Shown here in pieces: positions 32,701 to 44,075 of a stretch of DNA of 64,000 bases. The notes under the pieces are model-generated. The model searched no databases. It was not told where the DNA came from and was given only the letters and a program-made list of their open reading frames with translations. Positions within the stretch are counted from its first letter, which is position 1; each line of letters opens with the position of its first letter. Position numbers and translations under genes: made by a program. The DNA is from Lactarius indigo (Eukaryota > Basidiomycota > Agaricomycetes > Russulales > Russulaceae), in assembly GCA_025766275.1 (NCBI GenBank), contig JAFKAC010000019.1, forward strand, positions 806,001 through 870,000. Direction: 5' to 3'.

Positions 32701-34554
32701 TAGGGGTCTCCAGTGTCTAAAGGCTTTGACGATGGCAAGAAGTTCGAGATCGTAGATGTCGTAGTTCCTCTCGGCTTCGTTAAGCGTCGAGGAGTAGTAA
32801 CTGATAGGGTGTCGCTTGCCGTCCTCTTTTCGTTGGAGAAGTACGGCGCCAGTTGCGAAACCAGACGCGTCTACTTCTAGTTCGAATTGCTTTGTGAGAT
32901 CTGGGTGCGCTAAAACGGGTTTGCTGGTGACAAGCGTCTTGAGGTCTTGAAACGCTTTTTCTTCTTCCATGCCCCAATGCCATTCAGTATCCTTACGCGT
33001 AAGTTTGTTGAGTGGTTGTGCTTTGGTTGCGAAACCTTGTATAAAAGGTCGGTAAAAGTTGCAAAACCCAAGAAAAGAGCGGACGTCCTTAACCTTGGTT
33101 GGCGTAGGCCAGTCCTTGATGCCGGAAATTTTGACAGGGTCCATGCGTGTCACCCCCTTTTCAAGGATTACCCCCAGGTAATCCATGCGCGGGGAGTGGA
33201 AGAGGCATTTTTCAAGTTTGTAATATAGATCATGTTCTGCGGATACACGGAGTACGTCTTTGACGGCGTTGATGTGGTCGGATAAAGAGTGAGCAATTCC
33301 GGTAGCGATGCCGATGTCGTCCATGTAAACCCGAATAACAGTACCCCGTTTTTCGTGTTTCACAATGATATCTCTAAAGATGAAATTCATCATCGTCTGA
33401 AACGTTGCCGGGGAGTTGGTCAGGCCGAAAAACATCACCGTTGGTTCGAATAGTCCATAGCGCGTTTTGAATGCCGCTTTTTCCTCGTCTCCTTCTTTGA
33501 TGCGTACGTTGTTGTACCCCCATCTGACGTCAAGTTTGGTGTAGATGTGGGCGTTGCTGAGGTCAGTGATAAGGTCAGAAATGAGAGGGAGTGGGTATTG
33601 ATTGCGAATGGTGACCGCGTTGATCTTTCGATAATCCTGAACGGGTCGTAATTTTCCATCTTTTTTCTTAATAAAGAAGAAGGACGACGCATATGGGGAT
33701 TTGGAGGGTCTTATGTACCCTTTCTTGAGTTGTTCGTCGATCCATTCGCGTAGTTTCTTGTCTTCTTCTTGGGTCATGGGATATATTTTGCAGTCAATTG
33801 CGTCGGCCGTCCCGGGTTTGAATTCGATAGCATGATCCCAAGGCCTGCTTGGTGGGAACCTGTCCGATGCTTCTTCGCTGAAGAGGCGTTCGAATTCACG
33901 ATATTCGGGTGGTAACTCAGCTTTAGTGACGTATTGTTGTGTGGCGATTGCGAGTTCGGTGGCTGTAGCTCTAATTCGACATCCCTCCTCGAATTGTTGT
34001 CGTTGTTCATCTGTGATGACGCAGGAGTGTACGACTTCATAGTCCTCATTTTGGACGGTGGTTGCTGCCGCCACCGGTGTTGTCTTGATGTAAGGGTTAG
34101 TTGAGCGGATAATAATAGGAAGCATATCTTCGTGAATAGCCGCTTGCGACCATTTGATGTGGGGGTCGTAGATGGCAAGCCAAGGATAGCCTAGTACGAT
34201 GTCTTCATTGCCAATATCAGTGATAAGGAAGCGAATTTCCTTGTGAATGCCTTTAGTTTGGACGTCAACATCGGTATAATGTGTGATACGCCCCGACTTG
34301 TTTTCTGTGTTATCAATGTTCCATATTTTCTTTGGGACGTCGAGCAGTCTGGTCCCAAGCCCCATCCTTTTTGCAAAGGAGGGTTTCATGAAACAATGAG
34401 TCGCTCCGGAGTCGACTAATGCTCGTATGTCGGCCATTGCGTAACTTGTGCGAATCGAAACTGGTACTCTCATAGAACGATAGCGAGTCATGATTACACT
34501 GTTACAATTAACTGCCCTCACCCAGGCCGATGGGTTCAGGCGTCCTGAAAACCC
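29761..34554 (-). pseudogene. Pol of element C, three nonsense codons
   Basis: Opens at the frameshift site as GGFSGRLNPSAWVRAVNCNS. Protease ALVDSGATHCF; RT with VYMDDIG (33316-33327); RNase H ELEVDASGFATGAVLLQ; integrase finger HH..CAECQRHK. TGA at 32083-32085 follows KVNL. The frame then resumes with integrase DFITKLPMSRG, SDRDPRFASKF and DGQSERTNQW, the chromodomain EYEVEKILDSRRFGRRRR and KWKGYPDSDNQW, and a C-terminal extension. TGA at 30319-30321 and 30142-30144 interrupt the extension; both are CGA in element E. The end is TAG 29761-29763 after MRQESVAD. There are no frameshifts, so only three point changes separate it from a continuous frame. Confidence 0.92.
34521..34554 (-). promoter_or_regulatory. 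predicted -1 frameshift signal, element C
   Basis: Minus strand G GGT TTT (34554-34548) in gag phase, spacer CAGGAC, then the hairpin GCCT-GA-ACCCA / TGGGT-GA-GGGC extending to about 34514. Confidence 0.6.
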
Positions 34555-36536
34555 TCCTTCTTCCACAGCTGTTGGAGGATGATGTCTTTTATGTCATCCG
34601 ATTCTCCTGCTACTCCGTTAAGCCAGTCGCTGGCGCGCTGTTGAGGGGGTGCGTCTTGGACCGCCCTGGTAGCGACTTCTGGTTCTTGTTGATGGTAGTC
34701 GGTATCAACATAGCGACTGGTTGATGCTTGGGGTTGGTAGCCCCCTTGTGGTTGTCTACAATCGCGGGCCATGTGTCCGTCCTTCCCACAGTTATAGCAT
34801 GTGACTGGCCTTTGGTTATTACGTCCTCCTCCTCGTTGGAGGAATCCTCCCCTTGGTCGATATGGGGGACGAGGGGCGAGTATGTCCTCAGCCCCTGCGA
34901 GTCGCCCTTGAATTCGATCGGCTGAGGTATCCATGGCGTTTGGATCTCGCAAATTTCTTGGTTGCCACGAACTCCTCGGTGGTCCCTGCCATTGTCGTTG
35001 TTGTCGTTGTTTCCCTGATCCTAGCCCAGGGGGAACTCCCTTGTTTAACACTGCTTTGAGGTGAAGATATTGTTGTTGACGAGTGGTGGCCGCTTCCTTC
35101 CACTCGCGGTAGTTACGGGGATTGTCGAGAGTGTAGACTTTTTCGTATAGGTCTTTCGGTAATCCGCTTGCGAACAAGTCTAGCGTCTGCGGATCGTCGA
35201 GCCGATACTGAGCACGACGTATTAGTTGTTCGAATTGGGTGCAATACTCATCTAGATTGCCCCCAATCATTTTGACTCCCTTCTTCAGCTCGTATTGAGC
35301 TTGCTCCTGTTCCATCGTATTGCGGAAGCGCTGCATGAAGCTGCGCGTAACTTTGTTCCATAGCCCTTCACTAGTACGGGGTATGCCAGCTTGTATCTGG
35401 CCATTAAGCCAGGTAAGCATCGCCAGTACCCATTCGCTGACGCTGACGCCTTTGATATAGGATAGGAAGAGTAGGGCACGTCGATATGGCGTGGCCATTA
35501 TGCCTTCGTCTGTGTTCATGCCCCAGTAGACATGCCATTGGGTAAGAAACGCTTCAACTTTGGCGCGTTCTCCGTCAAATACTGTGGGTGCTTCGCCAGC
35601 TAATTTGTTGCTTGGAGGAGGAATAATGGGACCTGCACCTGGTAATCCTCCTCCTGGTGGTCCCCCTCCTGGTGGTCCTCCCGGGAATCCTCCAGGGAAG
35701 CCCTCAAATCCGGGTCCTCTTGATGGAGGTCCTCCTCCTCCTGGTAAACCGCCAGGGGGCCCTCCTCCTCCACTAGGAGGGTCGGCTACGTCAGGTCCTA
35801 TAGCGCGGTGTATTGCCACATCATCGTCTGTCATTCGATGACCGGTATATGGGTTAATGGGAGCCAGGTTGGCACGTGATTCTTCTGCGATACGCCTCTG
35901 TTCTTCCAGGGCGATTTGATCCCTCGCTTTGGTAGTGAGTTGAAATTCTTCTTGAGTAATCGTGGTAGTTGCCATTGCGACTGCTGGGCTGTGAACGTGG
36001 ATTACTTCTGGGTCGGGTTGATGGATGGTAAGGGACTCAGTTTGTTGTATGATATGATCGCCAATAGCTCCAAGGCTGGCGTCTTCTGCTGGCGTATTCC
36101 CTCTGCTCGGGGATTGCTGACTTTCGGAGGCTTCTTCTCCGCTGATCCCTTCGTCGGTATATTCTTGTGCTTGTCCGTCAATGGGACCGTAGTCCGCACG
36201 GCTGTTGAGTTCCCGTGCGTCGATGTCGCAGTTATAGTTTCTTCCTGCTGGTCGTACAATGTCCCAGCGACGATCTATGGGGTTCCAAGTAACCTCGGTC
36301 CAACAGAGGTGTTCGAAATTGAACTCAACGGGTCGGAAACGGTTGGGACCGTTAAATTCTACAAAATAACCGGTGTCTTCCCCTCGTTCTCTCCACTGTG
36401 CTGCTCTTAGGAATCTTGTAGGTACGTTACGGTCTCCTTGTCGTTCAATATGGTAGGGACGAAAGGACGTCCACTGATCTCTGGTCGAGTACACCACAAT
36501 GAGGATCTTGGTCTTAATGTTACGCTCCACCGGCAT
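34536..36536 (-). CDS. Gag of element C, intact
   Basis: A 666-residue frame ending at 34536-34538. N-terminal TRDQWTSFRPYHIERQGDRN; RADYGPIDGQ; acidic Ser/Glu region; PINPYTGHRMTDDDVAIHRA; a Gly/Pro-rich hinge of about 60 residues; capsid-like helices (FLTQWHVYWGMNTDEG, EQEQAQYELKKGVKMIGG, YRLDDPQTLDLFASGLPK); and a zinc knuckle CYNCGKDGHMARDC. It would form the particle and package element RNA. The only upstream ATG (36536) lies in the 5' LTR and exists because this LTR reads AATGCC where the other reads AACGCC. Homology with E points to initiation nearer STRDQW, where this copy has GTG. Confidence 0.85.
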   Translation of the reverse strand: MPVERNIKTKILIVVYSTRDQWTSFRPYHIERQGDRNVPTRFLRAAQWRERGEDTGYFVEFNGPNRFRPVEFNFEHLCWTEVTWNPIDRRWDIVRPAGRNYNCDIDARELNSRADYGPIDGQAQEYTDEGISGEEASESQQSPSRGNTPAEDASLGAIGDHIIQQTESLTIHQPDPEVIHVHSPAVAMATTTITQEEFQLTTKARDQIALEEQRRIAEESRANLAPINPYTGHRMTDDDVAIHRAIGPDVADPPSGGGGPPGGLPGGGGPPSRGPGFEGFPGGFPGGPPGGGPPGGGLPGAGPIIPPPSNKLAGEAPTVFDGERAKVEAFLTQWHVYWGMNTDEGIMATPYRRALLFLSYIKGVSVSEWVLAMLTWLNGQIQAGIPRTSEGLWNKVTRSFMQRFRNTMEQEQAQYELKKGVKMIGGNLDEYCTQFEQLIRRAQYRLDDPQTLDLFASGLPKDLYEKVYTLDNPRNYREWKEAATTRQQQYLHLKAVLNKGVPPGLGSGKQRQQRQWQGPPRSSWQPRNLRDPNAMDTSADRIQGRLAGAEDILAPRPPYRPRGGFLQRGGGRNNQRPVTCYNCGKDGHMARDCRQPQGGYQPQASTSRYVDTDYHQQEPEVATRAVQDAPPQQRASDWLNGVAGESDDIKDIILQQLWKKEGFQDA
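36505..36515 (-). promoter_or_regulatory. primer-binding site of element C, self-complementary
   Basis: AAGACCAAGAT on the minus strand, 2 nt from the 5' LTR; its complement is in the LTR at 36748-36758. Confidence 0.7.
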
Positions 36537-37024
36537 TAGTCCGACTTGGACTCGAAAGAGGCGTAATTGACTTAGCGAAAGTCAGGCGAATGGGGACCAC
36601 GTGTCAACCCAACGCAAGGTGAACAGGGGCACACCGGCACACGCTGCACCTAAAGGTAGAGAAGGCGGTTCCTTGGTGAACCAGAGTGGAAGTACACTTA
36701 GTCCGAGACTAAGGCAGACAAGAGACGAGTCAAGTGGTGGATTGAAGAAGACCAAGATGGGGACTCTTGGTCTTCTGAGTCAACTACTTATACAGGTACG
36801 CGCGGGCTTTAAAGTGCCGCTGGAATGGTAAGTAACCAATAGCGTAACTAGCTCGAACCCTAGTACAGCTATCCTAGGAATGAGTCATACATGAGTCACA
36901 ATCACATGCGAACTACTATGCTGACTGATACGATGTAAGAGTCCATGACTAATATCAGTACCGGACCGTAGTCATAACCGGTCGTGAGTCGTGAATAAGG
37001 GGTCATCAAGTCCGTACCGTAACA
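36518..37024 (-). repeat. 5' LTR of element C
   Basis: 507 bp; TATA-like TATAAG on the minus strand near 36785-36792. Confidence 0.95.
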
Positions 37025-37029
37025 CCGAC

Positions 37030-37976
37030 GCGCCCTACTATTTCTTTCCTACATCAAGGGCATCAACGTTAGCAAATGGGTATTGGCGATGCTTACCTGG
37101 CTTAATGGCCAGATACAAGCTGGTATACCTCGCACCAGCGAAGGACTGTGGAACGAAGTCATGCGCAGCTTCATGCAGCGCTTCCGAAATACAATGGAGC
37201 AAGAACAAGCTCAATACGAGCTTAAGAAAGGAGTCAAGATGATCGGAGGCAATCTAGATGAGTATTGCACCCAATTCGAACAGTTAATACGCCGTGCTCA
37301 GTATAGACTCGACGATCCTCAAACGCTGGATTGGTTCGCAAGCGGATTACCAAAAGACCTATATGAGAAGGTCTATACTCTCGATAATCCCCAAAACTAC
37401 CGTGAGTGGAAAGAAGCAGCCACCACTCGTCAACAACAATATCTTCACCTCAAAGCGGTACTAAATAAAGGAGTACCTCCAGGACAAGGACAAGGGCGAC
37501 CACGTCAACAACGACAATGGCAGGGACCACCAAGAAGTTCCTGGCAACCAAGTAACCTACCCTGAGATCCCAATGTGATGGATACATCCGCTGACCGAAT
37601 TAGAGGGCGACTTGCGGGAGCAGAAGACATACTCGCTCCCCGTCCCCCATACCGACCAAGAGGAGGATTCTTACAACAAGGAGGAGGACGTAATAATCAA
37701 AGGCCAGTCACATGTTATAATTGTGGAAAGGACGGACACATGGCCCGAGATTGCAGACAACCACGAGGAGGGTATCAACCCCAAGCCTCCACTAGTCGGT
37801 ATGTCGATACCGACTACCATCAACAAGAACCAGAAGTCGCTACCAGGGCGGTTCAAGACACACCCCCTCAACAGTGCACCAGTGATTGGCTTAACGGAGT
37901 AGCAGGAGAATCGGACGATGTAAAGGACATTATCCTCCAACAATTGTGGAAGAAGGAGGGTTTTCAGGACGCCTGA
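37030..37976 (+). pseudogene. Gag of element E, C-terminal segment
   Basis: RALLFLSYIKGINVSKWVLA, EQEQAQYELKKGVKMIGG, then TGA at 37563-37565 where C has CGA. It resumes with DTSADRIRGRLAGAEDI and zinc knuckle CYNCGKDGHMARDC, ending EGFQDA at 37976. Confidence 0.85.
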
Positions 37977-37998
37977 ACCCATCGGCCTGGGTGAGGGC
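37958..37998 (+). promoter_or_regulatory. predicted -1 frameshift signal, element E
   Basis: G GGT TTT at 37958-37964 in gag phase, spacer CAGGAC (37965-37970), hairpin 37971-37998 with the same arms as element A. Confidence 0.6.
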
Positions 37999-39723
37999 AG
38001 TTAATTGTAACAGTGTAATCATGACTCACTATCGTTCTATGAGAGTTCCAGTATTGATTCACACCAGTTACGCAATGGCCGACATACGAGCACTAGTCAA
38101 CTCAGGAGCAACCCATTGCTTCATGAAGCCCTCCTTCACAAAAAGGATGGGGCTTGGGACTAAACTACTTGACGTCCCAAAGAAAATATGGAACATCGAC
38201 AATACAGAAAATAAGTCAGGGCATATCACTCATTATACCGATGTTGATGTTCAAACTAAAGGAATCCACAAGGAAATGCGTTTCCTCATTACAGACATTG
38301 GTAACGAAGACATCGTGTTAGGATATCCTTGGCTTGCCATCTATGACCCACACATCAGATGGTCACAAGCCGCCATCCACGAAGATATGCTTCCCATTAT
38401 CATCCGATCCGTCCACCCCTACGTCAAAACGACACCAGTAGTCGCCACAACCACGGTCGAAAACGACGACTACGAAGTGGTACACTCCTGTGTTATCACG
38501 GATGAGCAACGACAACAATTCGAAGAAGGATGTCGAATCAGAGCCACCGCCACCGATCTCGCCATTGCCGCTCAGCAATATGTTACAAAAGCTGAGTTAC
38601 CTCCCGAATATCGGGAATTTGAACGCCTCTTCAGTGAAGAAGCATCAGACAGGTTTCCACCCAGCAGGCCCTGGGACCACGCCATCGAGTTCAAACCAGG
38701 GACAGCTGACGCAATCGACTGCAAGATATACCCTATGACTCAAGAGGAAGATAAGAAACTACGCGAATGGATCGACGAGCAACTGAAGAAAGGGTATATA
38801 CGACCCTCTAAATCCCCCTACGCCTCGTCCTTTTTCTTCATCAAGAAAAAGGATGGGAAGTTGCGGCCTGTTCAAGACTATTGAAAAATCAACGCCGTCA
38901 CCATCAGAAATCAATACCCGCTCCCTCTTATCTCTGATCTCATCACTGACCTCAGCAACGCCCACATATACACTAAACTCGATGTTAGATGGGGGTATAA
39001 CAATGTACGCATCAAAGAAGGAGACGAAGAAAAAGCGGCGTTCAAAACGCGCTATGGATTGTTCGAACCAACAGTGATGTTTTTCGGCCTAACCAACTCC
39101 CCAGCAACGTTCCAGATGATGATGAATTTCATCTTCAGGGATATTATCGCGAAACATGAAAAGCGGGGCACCGTTATTTGTGTTTACATGGACGATATCG
39201 GCATTGCTACGGGTCTTAACCACTCCTTACCAGATCATATCGAAGCTGTCAAGGATGTGCTTCGCGTCTCCGCGGAGCACGACTTATACTACAAACTCGA
39301 AAAATGCCTCTTCCACTCTCCGCGCATGGATTACCTGGGGGTAATCCTTGAAAAGGGGGTGACACGTATGGATCCTGTCAAAATTTCCGGCATTAAAGAC
39401 TGGCCTATGCCAACCAAGGTTAAGGATGTCCGCTCTTTCCTTGGCTTTTGCAATTTTTACCAACCTTTTATACGAGGCTTCACGACTAAAGCACGACCGC
39501 TCAACAAACTCACGCATAAAGGCACCGAATGGCATTGGGGAACCAAAGAAGAGAAGGCATTCCAAGACCTTAAAACCCTCGTCACTAGCAAACCTGTCTT
39601 AGCTCATCCAGACCTTACCCAACAATTCGAGCTAGAAGTTGACGCATCCGGTTTCGCCACAGGTGCAGTCCTCCTTCAGCGAAAAGCAGACAGCAAGTGA
39701 CACCCTATTGGCTACTATTCGTC
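37959..39723 (+). pseudogene. Pol of element E, protease/RT segment
   Basis: GGFSGRLNPSAWVRAVNCNS, protease ALVNSGATHCF (the catalytic Asp of D-S-G is Asn here), RT with VYMDDIG (about 39185-39196) and RNase H start ELEVDASGFATGAVLLQ. TGA at 38882-38884 and 39698-39700; both are CGA in element C. Cut at 39723 by solo LTR G and continues at 40356. Confidence 0.9.
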
Positions 39724-40350
39724 TGTTGATAAGTGACCCTTGCGCACTTAGCGGCTCGTACGGACCGGACTTGCAGCATGGACTGCTTTAGATTAGATAT
39801 ACAGGACTTGTAGATTAGATACTGATTGATCTGTACAATCTGAACTTACCATTGCGTCATCTATGACATCACTGTACTTCTAATGACATCATACATCCGG
39901 ACTCTGCGTTGTATAACGCCTTTGTACTTTCCTTTGTTCTGTACTTAGCTCTATCTTTATTATGATGTCACTATGATATCATTTGCTTCTGGACTCTCCT
40001 TGTTCTTTCTTTCCTTGTTCTCAGAACGTCCACTCCTTTGTCCGTTTGTAGAACAATACTTCCTTGTACTGCGTGACTTAGTGTTACATCCCTTGTACAG
40101 TGTCACTACCAGAAAGTGTATAAGTAGAGTACCATGTACGCTCCTGGTCCACATCAGTTCTCACTGCTTGTGTGCCAGGTAAGCTCCCTTCTCTCCAATG
40201 TAACAATATCAGTTCTCACTGCTTGTGTGCCAGACTCCCTTTGCTTTACTTGCAAGATCCCTGTCTCACCTCTGCTTCCAGCACTCCAGCATATCTCACC
40301 ACAGTCTACTTTGTCTCTGTGAGTATGCCCTCTGTGTTTGCTGTTCATCA
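39724..40350 (+). mobile_element. solo LTR G
   Basis: 627 bp beginning TGTTGATAAG and ending TTCATCA, flanked by TCGTC (39719-39723 and 40351-40355). It interrupts YYSSTLNEAERNYDIYDLEL of the RNase H domain. GTGTATAAGTAG near 40117 suggests + orientation. A 26 bp direct repeat occurs at 40153-40178 and 40208-40233. The start resembles Copia-type LTRs more than the Gypsy LTRs here, but no internal region is left to confirm this. Confidence 0.8.
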
Positions 40351-40355
40351 TCGTC

Positions 40356-43300
40356 CACCCTCAATGAAGCCGAGAGGAATTATGACATTTATGACCTCGA
40401 ACTTCTGGCCATTGTCAAAGCCTTCAGACACTGGAGATCCTTACTAGCAGGTTCCCCCCACAAGATTAAAGTATTCTCCGACCATCTAAACCTACAATAC
40501 TGGAAATTGCCGCAGAAAATTAGCCGGCGTGTAGCCAGGGAAGTACTTGAGCTCTCAGAATACGATTTCGAGATTCACCACATCAAAGGTGCTTCCAACG
40601 GACACGCTGACGTGTTATCACGAAGACCGGATTACAACCAAGGAGAAAATGACAATGAAGGGATAACGGTGTTACCGGAAAGCATCTTTGTACGCGCTGC
40701 TACATTGGAAGAACCGCAACATCCACACTGGAGACCTGAGATCCTACCAGTGGAAATGACCCCAGAACATCCCATTTACAAACAAGATATAGCTAAGTTA
40801 AAACCTTGGGTCGACGCTCATAAACTAAAAGACATCGAAGGAACGTGGTACAAAGACGGACGCCGAGTGGTCACCGGTGGCATCCATGACAAGCGTACCA
40901 TCATCGCCGCCCACCACGACTCCCCCGTTTATGGTCATCCCGGTATTAAATGCACTCTCCAACTCACTGAATGGCATTACTGGTGGCCACAGATGAAAAA
41001 CGACATTACAGATTACGTCAGAGGCTGTGCAGAGTGCCAACGGCACAAAGTCAACCTCCAACCCATCAAGGCGCCACTACAACCCATCTACCCCAAACCG
41101 GAAGCCCTACCATTCGAAACCATCATGGTTGACTTTATTACTAAACTCCCTGTCTCTCGTGGCTATGACTCCATTCTCACAGTAATGGACCACGACTGCA
41201 CTAAAGCAGCCGTCTTCATTCCCTGTAACGAAGAAGTAACCACCGAGGGAACAGCCGCCCTGTACGTCTCTCACGTCTTCCCACGATTCGGACTCCCCTC
41301 GCGTGTTATCAGTGATCGAGACCCCTGTTTCGCCTCTAAGTTCATGTGGGAGATATGCAAAATTCTTGGCATCAGCCAGAACATTTCAACCGCTTATCAT
41401 CCTAGAACCGATGGCCAATCAGAACAAACAAATCAGTGGCTAGAGCAATATCTCCGCTTTTGGGTAAATGAACGCCAAGACGACTGGGTTCATTATCTAC
41501 CCATGGCAGAATTCACACATAACAATTGGCCCAATGAAACTACACGGGAGTCCCCTTTCTTCCTCTTATCAGGGTTCAATCCTCGCGCTGATTGGACCAA
41601 TAGGCCTTCCCCTATCCCACAAGTATCGCTAAGGCTAGATCAGTTCAAACAAGTGCGACAGCGCGCCTTCTCCTGCATGCTCCAGGCACAGAAGTCATGG
41701 GTCAAACACAAAGATATGCCCAAGTTCAAGGAGGGAGACCTTGTGTGGCTAGAAGGACACCACTTATGCACTCATCAGCCAACCGCAAAACTAGCTGCTA
41801 AACGGCACGGACCATTTAAGGTCATCCAGGTGATGTCCCCTGTCAACTATCGCCTCAAACTTCCCACGCAGTGGAGCATCCATGATGTCTTCCACATAGA
41901 TCTTCTCACACCTTATCGCGAAACACCCACGCATGGACCGAACTATCAGCGCCCACCACCTGATTTGGTCGATAACGAAGAAGAATACGAAGTCGAGAAG
42001 ATTCTGGACTCTCGGCGATTCGGCAGAAGACGTCAACTCCAATACCTCGTGAAATGGAAGGGGTATCCAGACTCTGATAATCAGTGGGTAGATAAGGATG
42101 ACGTATTTGCCGACGAAGCTGTTCGGGAGTTCAAACATTCCAACCCCGACAGGGAAACGCATATAAGGATGACATCCCATCGTGTTAAGTCCCCATCATC
42201 CACTCACTCCATGTCCTCTACTCGATGCAATGACCAGCTCACACTCCTCTCTACCCTCGTCAACAACTCTTCAGCCACGCTTGTCAACCCCGACTCCTCC
42301 AATGACGCCACAGCCAATGGAGCTACTACCAGAGGCAATACTGCCATGCAGTATGAGGAAGATGGCCCTATCACTAGCGAAGAACTGCACCAGACACTGC
42401 AACGATTCCCTGTGCCCATACAGGGAACTCTCAGCGACGATCCAACAACAACTCAACCAACACCACCGCCAATGTACGCTCTCACAAACCCCAACACCGG
42501 AGAGCCCAAAGTCTTCCTCATGGAAGACGAGCTTTTTCGGCTTCAAGCAGCTGTCCCGCACGGTGAAGCCACCAGACGCCATGAAGAAGTACGAGCAAGA
42601 GTGGAAGGAGACAGCAGCGCGGTGGCAGCAGGAGCAACTGCATATCACCGCCTGCCGACGCCAAATGATGAAGGAGTGGAGGGAGTATTGGACGAAGATG
42701 AGGATGAAGACGAGCTTGGAGACCACTACCCCATCAGGCACGCATTCCTTAACCATGAATTCTACGCTGAAGATCCAGCCGCCACTCCCTACCTTGTCAA
42801 CGCAGCAGGGGGGCCTCTACACCGAGGATGAGTCGCTGTGGCACAAGCGGCTCGTTATACACCAATGGGCGAACGAGACCCAGCAACCAGGGCCATCGTC
42901 CCTGAAGGGTTCCGGGTCAATAGAGGACCCGATTACATTCCGTTCCCGATCAAGCTCCCCAACGGACCGACGGTACAAGCCTCCCACGTACAGGTTATCC
43001 GAGGAGGAGACCCCTTTGTGCTCGGATTAGCTCTGGGATTGGGTTTCCTTTACGGTAAACCCCTCTACACCACCCCCCATCTCCCGAAGAACAATCGGGC
43101 GTTCATACCCCATGAGGAGTACTTCATGCTCCGTGATTGACACCCCACTGACCTATTACTAACGTGCATCGGGGATGTCACGCTCACCCAGGAGTCGCAC
43201 CGATTCCGACAGTTTGCATTTGCGGAGGACCAACTGGAGAAGAGGATTTGGCAGCTGCAGATGGAGAGGCAGATGGTGGCGGATGATAAAAAGGATAGTC

Positions 43301-43383
43301 TCTATCGCCTGGAGCGCGCTAACATACTAGCACGAATGGAAGACGAAGCGGAGAAGATGAGACAAGAATCGGTAGCGGACTAG
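40356..43383 (+). pseudogene. Pol of element E, RNase H to C-terminal extension
   Basis: Continues RNase H (LNEAERNYDIYDLELLAIVK), integrase finger (HH..CAECQRHK), integrase core (DFITKLPVSRG, SDRDPCFASKF, DGQSEQTNQW), chromodomain (EYEVEKILDSRRFGRRRQ, KWKGYPDSDNQW) and the C-terminal extension. TGA at 42829-42831 and 43138-43140, both CGA in C. It ends TAG 43381-43383 after MRQESVAD, followed by polypurine tract GAAAAGGGGGTGA (43403-43415). Confidence 0.9.
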
Positions 43384-43415
43384 TGAGGTGGGCCTCACTC
43401 CTGAAAAGGGGGTGA

Positions 43416-43914
43416 TGTTACGGTACGAACTCATTACACGACTCATGACCGGTTATGACTACGGTCCGGCATTGATATTAGTCATGGACTCTTACATCGT
43501 ATCAGTCAGCATAGTAGTTCACATGTGATTGTGACTCATGTATGACTCATTCCTAGGATAGCTGTACTAGGGTTCAAGCTAGTTATGCTATTGGCTATTT
43601 ACTATTCTAGTGGCGCTTTAAAGCCCGCACGTATCTGTATAAGTAGTTGACTCGGAAGACCAAGAGTCCCCATCTTGGTCTTCTTCAATCCACCACTTGA
43701 CTCGTCTTCTGAACGCCTTAGTCTCGGACTAAGTGTACTTCCACTGACTATCCACCAAGGGATAAGTCTTCTTCCCCTTTTACTGCAGCGTGTGCCGGAG
43801 TGCCCCTGTTCAGTTTGTGTTGGGTTGACACGTGATCCCCATTCGCCTTTACTTTGCTAAGTCGATTATGCCTCTTTCGAGTCCAAGTTGGACTAACGCC
43901 GGTGGAGCGTAACA
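43416..43914 (+). repeat. 3' LTR of element E
   Basis: 499 bp, TGTTACGG..GCGTAACA; about 18 differences from 19016-19514. Confidence 0.92.
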
Positions 43915-44075
43915 CCAAATGATGGAACTAGTAACAATGTTGTCAAGTGTTGGGTTCATGTGGCATTGGACAAGTCATTTTTCTGTAGAGTTGGTGTAGT
44001 TTTGCACTGGTTCAATGAACACAAAGTCTCCAGGGTCGCTGCCCACCAGTTTGGTTGTTCGTTTGTGAGGCACAT

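Larger units (their letters stand above)
29222..37024 (-). mobile_element. Gypsy (chromovirus) LTR retrotransposon C, young
   Basis: 7803 bp, two 507 bp LTRs differing at about four positions (all transitions) by eye, flanked by CCGAC. It belongs to the same family as E, the element it landed in. Gag is uninterrupted; pol carries three TGA codons. Polypurine tract GAAAAGGGGGTGA (minus strand) at 29729-29741. Confidence 0.95.
19016..43914 (+). mobile_element. Gypsy (chromovirus) LTR retrotransposon E, host of nested insertions
   Basis: The 5' LTR is 19016-19514 and the 3' LTR 43416-43914 (both 499 bp). Element E itself occupies 19016-20291, 28967-29221, 37030-39723 and 40356-43914, about 7.78 kb in total, close to the length of its relative C (7803 bp). 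It is interrupted by solo LTR F (containing B), by C and by solo LTR G. By eye the LTRs differ at about 18 positions, nearly all transitions, so it is the oldest of B, C and E. The flanks (AAGGT left, CCAAA right) do not form a target-site duplication. Confidence 0.9.

Noticed and set aside
40225..40350. Start of an 868 aa ORF at 40225
   Set aside because: The first 42 residues are solo LTR G read in frame by chance; the Pol sequence begins at 40356.
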